The notes under the pieces: model-generated
Seen by the model: only the letters and a program-made list of their open reading frames with translations
What the model was told of the DNA's origin: nothing
Database searches by the model: none
Made by a program: the position numbers and the translations under genes
Shown here: piece after piece, positions 50,159-54,441 of the stretch
Layout: each line of letters opens with the position of its first letter
How positions within the stretch are numbered: position 1 is the stretch's first letter
From: JAZNQL01 sp045590155
Lineage (GTDB): Bacteria > Bacillota > Clostridia > UMGS1883 > UMGS1540
Direction: 5' to 3'
NCBI GenBank assembly: GCA_045590155.1
Contig: JAZNQL010000027.1
Coordinates: 1 to 54,441, forward strand
DNA: 54,441 nt

Positions 50159-50440
50159 TTATTCTTTTGTTATTTTATACCCAAGTTTTAAAAGTGCTTT
50201 TATAGCCTCCAAAGCTGTTACTCTGTCATAATTTTTATCTTCTTCTGATAAATCTTCGTATTCAACAATACAAGGATGGGTTTTTGCTTCATCGTCAAGC
50301 TCGGCCCCCCACTTCCAACCGTCCCTGATTTTCTGTGCCGACCATTGTTCGTGAGTGTTTTTAGCTATAAGCTCCGAGATTTCCTTAATATCTTCGGGAA
50401 GTTCAACATCCGAAGTATCAAGCGGTTTTGGAATATACAT
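50159..50440 (-). CDS. Single RyR (ryanodine receptor repeat) domain protein
   Basis: 93 residues, almost exactly one RyR domain. The signature runs through: YIPKPLDTSDVELPEDIKEI, IAKNTHEQWSAQKIRDGWKW, KTHPCIVEYEDLSEEDKNYD, RVTALEAIKALLKLGYKI. In prokaryotes this domain is proposed to bind a nucleotide-type ligand. No membrane segment. The ribosome-binding site AAGGTAGGTGA includes the stop codon of the upstream gene (4-nt gap), and the TIR gene follows after 9 nt, so the three proteins are expected in one unit. Confidence 0.9.
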   Translation of the reverse strand: MYIPKPLDTSDVELPEDIKEISELIAKNTHEQWSAQKIRDGWKWGAELDDEAKTHPCIVEYEDLSEEDKNYDRVTALEAIKALLKLGYKITKE

Positions 50441-50444
50441 AACG

Positions 50445-52229
50445 TCACCTACCTTGCGAGAACCATAAATCAGCCGTTTTTGCGGCGATTAACTCGTCAA
50501 TTTCCTTTAAGTTTTGCTTTATGCCAAATTCTGATTCCATAAATCTGTCAATTTCTTCAACAGTTTCGATGTCGGCAATACAAGCGTGCATTTTAAGAGC
50601 TTCGTTTTTGTGAGCTTTGCCCTTTTTATTGCCTGCACGCAAAAAGTCTTCAAGTTCGTTTTTGGGAACACCGATATATCCTTTTAACCGTTCAAAGGCA
50701 ACCCATCTGTCATGTTCAGAGCGGCTTAAAATGTCAACCTTTTCTTCTGCAAGAGCTTTTATTCGGTCATATGAAGTATTAAGGCAGTTGTCAGTAAGGT
50801 AATACACCTTATATTTACAATGAACCGCATTTGCATAAGAAGAATATATATCAATCTGCTTTTGCATATAGAAATCTTCCAAAGTGGCATCGTGTCCGTA
50901 ATTTTTTTCAACAGTTTTATAAACCTCAAAGGCACGGGTAAGATAACGGTCCTTAAAAATGTTATCAACACTGTATATGTTTTCAATTCCGCCGACGGCG
51001 GTAATATTTTCTTTTAAGAGCGAGGGACTTAAAATTTCAAATTTACTTTGGTTTTCAATAAGGGTAACAATAAACGGAGCCTTTTTAAGTCTGCCAAAAA
51101 ATACGTTGAGTTCACGGGCGATTTTTATATTTAAATCGTCATCACCAAGACAAATCATAATATAGTCGGAATTTATAAGACGGGTATTTTTTATCGAGGC
51201 AAAAAAGTCGTTTGTGTCAATGTTGAAGTTAAATGTTTCTATATCAAAATCTTCTTTAAAAATGTTTGATGAAATATGCCTTAAAAGATTTGAGTCATAA
51301 TCCCGGTCAACTAAGTTCAGCTTTAAACTGCAATCGGGAATCTGACCGCACCATAAAACATTTGACGCAAAGTAACCGCCAAAACCTCCAACTCCCAAAA
51401 CAGAGACATTAAGCTCATTTTTGTTTTGTATATTAGAAAACAGCGGATAATCCCACAAAATATTTCGCACCAGAATTGCTTTTGTATTTATAATTCGTAT
51501 GTTTGTATTTTTCGAAACCTCTTTTATCCCGTCACAAACCTCTTCGGCTATTTTGCTTTCCGAAAAAACGTAAATATCGGCAGGTTTTTTGTGATCAAGT
51601 TCCGAAAAAGCCGAAAGCTTGTCAAGTAAAACATCGGTATCTGTATCATTAAAGCATATATGAAGCTTGTTAGTTTTGTTTAAAATATTGTAGACTTTGC
51701 AAAGTGGGAGGGATACACAAAAATTGCGGAAGGTATCTTCCAAAGACTCTGTCCCTGCAAAAATAACAAGAGCTTTTTTATCGATTTTGCATATATCCTT
51801 TGCAAGCAAAGAAGCGTTGTGATTTTTTTCAGTAAAGATATAAACGTTCTTAAAAAATTTTGACCGAAGGGCAGTCCTGTCAAGCCCTTTTTTTATGTAG
51901 GTAAGGAAAGCACTTATCGTAAGCACCGGACAAACAATATAAATACCCCATATTGCTATTAAAGCAGGGATATTCATTTCATCAACGAAAGGGGATGCAA
52001 GCTCTAATAAATCCTTGCCCGAAAGACCTAAAGCAAAAAGCTGGGCAGAATATATAAAAGACGATAAAATTCCTTTTACACCAAAAAACGAGTAAGAAAG
52101 CACCGAAAAAACGATTACTCCTATAATATAAGCAAGACCTACACTGTGCTTTATACCCTTTTTGGTATAAACGAAAGGAATACCGATAAATATTGCAAGA
52201 ATAATGAGAATCCAACCGAGAGAAAACAT
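50445..52229 (-). CDS. Membrane protein with Rossmann-type domains and C-terminal RyR-like domain
   Basis: 594 residues from ATG 52229 (GAGGTGAAG upstream). Membrane segments at about 2-21, 29-49 and 86-111 with an amphipathic helix at about 53-70. Then an alpha/beta domain at about 126-265, and a second Rossmann domain from about 273 with VSVLGVGGFGGYFASN and acidic residues in LVDRDYDSNLLRH (Asp308, Asp310). This could be an NAD(P)-binding TrkA-N/RCK-like fold; the D-x-D...NLLR wording also recalls ThiF/E1 proteins. Near 495-570 lies a degenerate RyR-like domain (SRSEHDRWVAFERLKGYIGV, then KMHACIADIETVEEIDRF). The final 20 residues look like the start of another RyR domain that stops short. 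First gene of the operon. Confidence 0.78.
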   Translation of the reverse strand: MFSLGWILIILAIFIGIPFVYTKKGIKHSVGLAYIIGVIVFSVLSYSFFGVKGILSSFIYSAQLFALGLSGKDLLELASPFVDEMNIPALIAIWGIYIVCPVLTISAFLTYIKKGLDRTALRSKFFKNVYIFTEKNHNASLLAKDICKIDKKALVIFAGTESLEDTFRNFCVSLPLCKVYNILNKTNKLHICFNDTDTDVLLDKLSAFSELDHKKPADIYVFSESKIAEEVCDGIKEVSKNTNIRIINTKAILVRNILWDYPLFSNIQNKNELNVSVLGVGGFGGYFASNVLWCGQIPDCSLKLNLVDRDYDSNLLRHISSNIFKEDFDIETFNFNIDTNDFFASIKNTRLINSDYIMICLGDDDLNIKIARELNVFFGRLKKAPFIVTLIENQSKFEILSPSLLKENITAVGGIENIYSVDNIFKDRYLTRAFEVYKTVEKNYGHDATLEDFYMQKQIDIYSSYANAVHCKYKVYYLTDNCLNTSYDRIKALAEEKVDILSRSEHDRWVAFERLKGYIGVPKNELEDFLRAGNKKGKAHKNEALKMHACIADIETVEEIDRFMESEFGIKQNLKEIDELIAAKTADLWFSQGR

Positions 52230-52271
52230 CAAAGCTTCACCTCTTTTTACAAAAATCGACACACATAAATA

Positions 52272-52300
52272 ATTTTATCATAAAAATATTAAGCATGCAA
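52272..52300 (-). promoter_or_regulatory. Sigma-A promoter of the RyR-TIR operon
   Basis: Minus strand TTGCAT (52300-52295), a 17-nt spacer and TAAAAT (52277-52272), about 43 nt before the first ATG. Confidence 0.65.
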
Positions 52301-52386
52301 GTAAAATAAATAAACCCTATAACTTTATTTTCTGTGGAATATTTTTTTGTTGAGATTTCTGCATAAAAATTTGTTTATCAACAATT

Positions 52387-52418
52387 AAAAAACGGATGCA
52401 ATTTGAGGTGCATCCGTT
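52387..52418 (-). terminator. Intrinsic terminator of the membrane-anchored protein gene
   Basis: A perfect 10-bp stem AACGGATGCA / TGCATCCGTT with an 8-nt loop, then T6 on the minus strand. It isolates the RyR-TIR operon from the upstream gene. Confidence 0.82.
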
Positions 52419-52439
52419 CAAATATTTAAATATATTTGA

Positions 52440-53147
52440 TTAATTATTTGTAGAAATTTGTGTTAAAAAGGAATTTAATACTTCTTTATGGTCAGAAGAA
52501 TATTTGCAATTTAATGTGCATACAATACCATCTTTATATCTTAAAAACACATAACTTGTCATGTCCATTCCATCATAAACATATTCGGCTTTAATTGTTT
52601 TATATTTTTCACTGGCAATTATCTGTTCACTCGTTGTAACATCTTCCATTTCCTTTAATGTTGATGTTTCAAAAAGCATATTTACATATTCATCAAAAGA
52701 AATTCCCATAGTATCGGCTACTTGCATTGTTACTTCGCCAACAACTTCTTCATTGCGATAATACAATGCCCCCATTTCATATTGATTAACCATTATCTTA
52801 TGCATATCTTCAACCATTTGGTCGTCGTATTCAATATCATTTTTTTCATAGTATTCAATAGATTTAGCCTTACTACCTTTTTTAAGAGTTTTATTCATTT
52901 CTTCTAATTCTTCGGTGGAATACATTTGCCAATTTTCTGATGTCTGAAAGTTTATGTTCCAAAAGTCTGAATAATATTTTGTAGAGGTACAGGTCCCACT
53001 TATGTATTCTTTAGATGTCTGTAACAGTTCGTCCATTTCCTGATGTGTATTTTGTCGAGCCATATATTCACCAATCATTCCACCAGCAAAACGAAAAACC
53101 ACTACTATTAATATTATACTTATAATCCTTGTCCAAGTTTCTTTCAT
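52440..53147 (-). CDS. Membrane-anchored extracytoplasmic protein of unknown function
   Basis: 235 residues from ATG 53147. One N-terminal membrane segment at about 5-25 (WTRIISIILIVVVFRFAGGM), then a soluble domain with many acidic residues (YSTEELEEMNKTLKKGSKAK, QMVEDMHKIMVNQYEMGALYY) and a beta-rich end (YVFLRYKDGIVCTLNCKYSS). I recognise no family. GGGAG lies 13 nt upstream, farther than usual. A terminator and probable structured RNA sit immediately upstream, so this gene may be read through from that leader. Confidence 0.65.
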   Translation of the reverse strand: MKETWTRIISIILIVVVFRFAGGMIGEYMARQNTHQEMDELLQTSKEYISGTCTSTKYYSDFWNINFQTSENWQMYSTEELEEMNKTLKKGSKAKSIEYYEKNDIEYDDQMVEDMHKIMVNQYEMGALYYRNEEVVGEVTMQVADTMGISFDEYVNMLFETSTLKEMEDVTTSEQIIASEKYKTIKAEYVYDGMDMTSYVFLRYKDGIVCTLNCKYSSDHKEVLNSFLTQISTNN

Positions 53148-53182
53148 CGTTTTATACGCTCCCTTGTTTATAATATTTTCAT

Positions 53183-53214
53183 AAAAAAAGTGTGCCCCAA
53201 TCTTTGGAACACAC
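53183..53214 (-). terminator. Intrinsic terminator of the small RNA / leader
   Basis: On the minus strand GTGTGTTCC pairs with GGGGCACAC (9 bp, two G-T pairs) around AAAGATT, followed by T7. It ends 36 nt before the next start codon. Confidence 0.7.
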
Positions 53215-53344
53215 CAAAAAAGTGCAGTCCCTCGATTGTTGCTACACAATGCTCAACCTATCCACAGGTACGAGTAAGAGAGAAAACACCTTTTTACAAA
53301 GGTTATTTTCCCTGTGGATAATTAGTTTTATGCATTTGTGTAGC
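53183..53344 (-). ncRNA. Candidate structured small RNA or attenuating leader, about 160 nt
   Basis: The predicted start near 53344 begins GCTACACAAATGC, which pairs with GCATTGTGTAGC (53252-53241) with one bulge. Inside, TATCCACAGG (53320-53311) pairs with CCTGTGGATA (53268-53259), and an inner hairpin AACCTTT...AAAGGT caps the structure. Large internal loops separate the stems, so it is a long irregular hairpin with a 3' tail ending in the terminator. The promoter is a 17-nt-spaced pair. It resembles 6S-like architecture only in outline. Confidence 0.5.
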
Positions 53345-53350
53345 ATACAC

Positions 53351-53379
53351 AGTATATCATAGTTGGTATGATTTGACAA
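53351..53379 (-). promoter_or_regulatory. Promoter of the candidate small RNA
   Basis: Minus strand TTGTCA (53379-53374), a 17-nt spacer and TATACT (53356-53351). The spacer contains ATCATA/TATGAT arms. A TGTCGAA heptamer (0A-box sequence, 53392-53386) lies 6 nt upstream of the -35. Confidence 0.55.
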
Positions 53380-53394
53380 GCCCTTTTCGACATT

Positions 53395-53584
53395 TTCAGC
53401 ATAGTGCCCTGTTGTGGTATTCTCCTTCTGGTGGATATCCCCGCAGAAGGTAAAACCCAACACTTTTATATATTTGCCTATTAATTTTCCTAAAAAACTA
53501 TGCTTTTTAGGGGTAAAATCAACAAAAAAATTGGGTTCGGAAAATCTTCCGGGAAAAACCGACACCTATAAATGACACTTATGA
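53395..53584. other. Intergenic stretch without a recognised gene
   Basis: Contains a 7-bp inverted repeat CCTTCTG / CAGAAGG at about 53426-53456 and A/T-rich DNA. A minus-strand open frame that runs across this stretch and the small-RNA promoter resembles no protein I know and is probably not coding. Confidence 0.5.
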
Positions 53585-53637
53585 AAAAGGCTCCCTTGTG
53601 TAAAGGGAGCTGTCAACGGAGTTGACTGAGGGATTGT
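53585..53637 (+). repeat. Left terminal inverted repeat of a DUF559-carrying element
   Basis: AAAAAGGCTCCCTTGTGTAA followed by AGGGAG, a variable hairpin (GTCAAC / GTTGAC) and GAGGGATTGT. The right copy at 53984-54037 is the inverted match with a different central hairpin. It contains the stop codon of the DUF559 gene. Confidence 0.75.
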
Positions 53638-53981
53638 TTGACTTCATTATCGATAAATATACATACTCCCTCAAAGTTTTTGTTTATATCAAGATTTGAT
53701 ATTCTTATAACTTTTAATCCATATTGTTCTAAAAACTCTGTCCTCAAAGCATCTTTTTCTATTCCTTTATCATCATAATGCTGCGAGCCATCCAATTCTA
53801 TAATAAGCTTTGCTTTGGCACAGTAAAAATCAACAATATATTTTCCTATAACTTTCTGTCTTATAAACCTAATAGGGTATTCTCTTAAGTAATCATACCA
53901 AAGGTGCTTTTCTTCTTTTGTCATATTCTTTCGCAATGCTTTTGCAAGTGGTACAATTTCTTTGTTGTGTTTATATTCCAT
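53613..53981 (-). CDS. DUF559 (Vsr/endonuclease-like) protein
   Basis: 122 residues. AKALRKNMTKEEKHLWYDYL, FIRQKVIGKYIVDFYCAKAK, LIIELDGSQHYDDKGIEKDA, LRTEFLEQYGLKVIRISN: the DUF559 pattern, a PD-(D/E)xK-like endonuclease fold related to Vsr, with the D..ELDG acidic pair as candidate metal ligands. Activity is not established for most members. The ribosome-binding site GGAGGG is supplied by the right inverted repeat, and the last residues (VKQSLSQLR) and stop come from the left repeat, so the gene is fitted into the repeat pair as a unit. Confidence 0.85.
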   Translation of the reverse strand: MEYKHNKEIVPLAKALRKNMTKEEKHLWYDYLREYPIRFIRQKVIGKYIVDFYCAKAKLIIELDGSQHYDDKGIEKDALRTEFLEQYGLKVIRISNLDINKNFEGVCIFIDNEVKQSLSQLR

Positions 53982-53983
53982 TA

Positions 53984-54037
53984 CAATCCCTCCGAGTTGC
54001 TACGCAACCCACCTCCCTTTACACAAGGGAGGCTTTT
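53984..54037 (-). repeat. Right terminal inverted repeat of the DUF559-carrying element
   Basis: Read on the minus strand: AAAAGCCTCCCTTGTGTAAA, GGGAG, a variable hairpin (GTTGC / GCAAC) and GGAGGGATTG, matching the left repeat in inverted orientation over its outer 22 and inner 10 bases. Confidence 0.75.
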
Positions 54038-54199
54038 GTTAGTCCTTTTCCGTAGATTATATTATCATTTTTAATGCTTTTAATCAACATAATCAACTTT
54101 TCGCAAATAATTACATATTAACATTAAAATCTTTTTGGGATTTCAACGGAAAGTCAGTTTCACAGAATATTTAGTTATAGGAGTTTTTGAGCTTATCTG

Positions 54200-54228
54200 T
54201 TGACACACAAATGATATTGTATTATAAT
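54200..54228 (+). promoter_or_regulatory. Sigma-A promoter for the right-edge lipoprotein gene
   Basis: TTGACA (54200-54205), a 17-nt spacer and TATAAT (54223-54228). Confidence 0.85.
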
Positions 54229-54258
54229 ATTCATATCTTAAAAAACGGAGTGAGATCA

Positions 54259-54441
54259 CTGCAAAAAACTCTTTTAATTACTTTCTTATCAGCTTTTCTT
54301 ATACTGTTTTTATCCTCCTGCTCGAATGACAGCGAGGATATAGTAAAAAGCTATCCGCCAGCGCAAGAAGCCGCAAGTGCGTGCGGACTAGATTCAGTTT
54401 CTTTTGTGCCCCCAGGCTACAAGGCACTATCTTACAACACC
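54259..54441 (+). CDS. Lipoprotein, N-terminal part (cut by window edge)
   Basis: The frame is open to the right edge. The N-terminus LQKTLLITFLSAFLILFLSS then CSNDSEDI is a type II signal peptide with lipobox LSSC. No ATG lies near the start: a CTG at 54259 has GGAGTGA at good distance, and a GTG at 54250 lies within that same site. I list the CTG as the likelier start. The mature part seen (YPPAQEAASACGLDSVSFVP) is too short to assign. Confidence 0.6.
   Translation, partial: MQKTLLITFLSAFLILFLSSCSNDSEDIVKSYPPAQEAASACGLDSVSFVPPGYKALSYNT

Noticed and set aside
50445..52229. Assigning the large RyR-operon protein as a ThiF/E1 ubiquitin-activating enzyme
   Set aside because: GVGGFGG and DRDYDSNLLRH recall E1 motifs, but the spacing is shorter, and the membrane segments plus a second Rossmann region fit a TrkA-N-type protein equally; left undecided.
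53259..53321. Replication origin indicated by DnaA-box sequences (TTATCCACA type)
   Set aside because: Only two boxes occur, they are the two arms of a hairpin in a probable transcript, and no dnaA, AT-rich unwinding cluster or other boxes are nearby.
53242..53565. 107-residue minus-strand open frame
   Set aside because: It crosses the small-RNA promoter and hairpin, has no ribosome-binding site and no recognisable protein features.

Overview
The window is AT-rich bacterial chromosome from an anaerobic, spore-forming member of the Clostridia (Firmicutes). Support comes from the sporulation genes (sigK, sigH, the dipicolinate synthase pair dpaA-dpaB, a YlmC/YmxH protein), from PolC, WalRK, ArgR-RecN, DarA, RicT, a PPi-type phosphofructokinase, a clostridial ferredoxin and an S-layer-homology protein, and from strong Shine-Dalgarno sites and near-consensus sigma-A promoters with 17-nt spacers. 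The species cannot be named from the sequence.

Layout. 1-1885 (minus): a DeoR regulator and a sorbitol/sorbose-phosphate-type dehydrogenase cut by the left edge. 2105-2188: tRNA-Leu(GAG). 2283-5829 (minus): EF-G-like GTPase and proA. 5946-8674: walR-walK, then a 56-aa ferredoxin. 8768-21163: a long plus-strand housekeeping run (trmN6-like, rsmI, PPi-PFK, murI, DUF1934, argS, ctpA-like, ispG, polC). 21212-24663: DivIVA-like and SLH proteins, each with its own promoter. 24759-28415: yigZ (minus), then nadK-argR-recN. 28946-31131: darA-holB-ricT. 31337-32858: mgtE behind a leader peptide and an attenuator. 32955-36841: sigK, an L,D-transpeptidase, a lipoprotein and an aminotransferase.

36885-40141 is an amino-sugar locus. 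A glmS-type ribozyme precedes glmM rather than glmS. It is followed by a second structured leader and a terminator-like hairpin. glmM is coupled to a gene for only the acetyltransferase half of GlmU; the uridylyltransferase half is a separate gene converging on it from the other strand. Next come sigH with tRNA-Gly(CCC) starting one base after its stop codon, a zinc-ribbon protein, a membrane glycosyltransferase, dpaA-dpaB, a small protein near a cluster of Spo0A boxes, an EamA transporter, an acyl carrier protein, and a DUF3343-cysteine desulfurase pair.

48362-52300 (minus) is the most unusual part: a compact three-gene operon behind one promoter. It encodes a membrane protein with Rossmann-type and RyR-like domains, a free-standing RyR-domain protein, and a receptor-like protein with an extracytoplasmic region, a membrane span and a cytoplasmic TIR domain that keeps its predicted catalytic glutamate. 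It looks like an NAD/nucleotide-centred signalling or immune system.

The right end holds a membrane-anchored protein preceded by a probable structured RNA (about 53344 to 53183, minus), a DUF559 gene enclosed by inverted repeats that supply its ribosome-binding site and its stop codon, and the start of a lipoprotein gene cut by the edge. I saw no rRNA, CRISPR array, transposase or phage genes.
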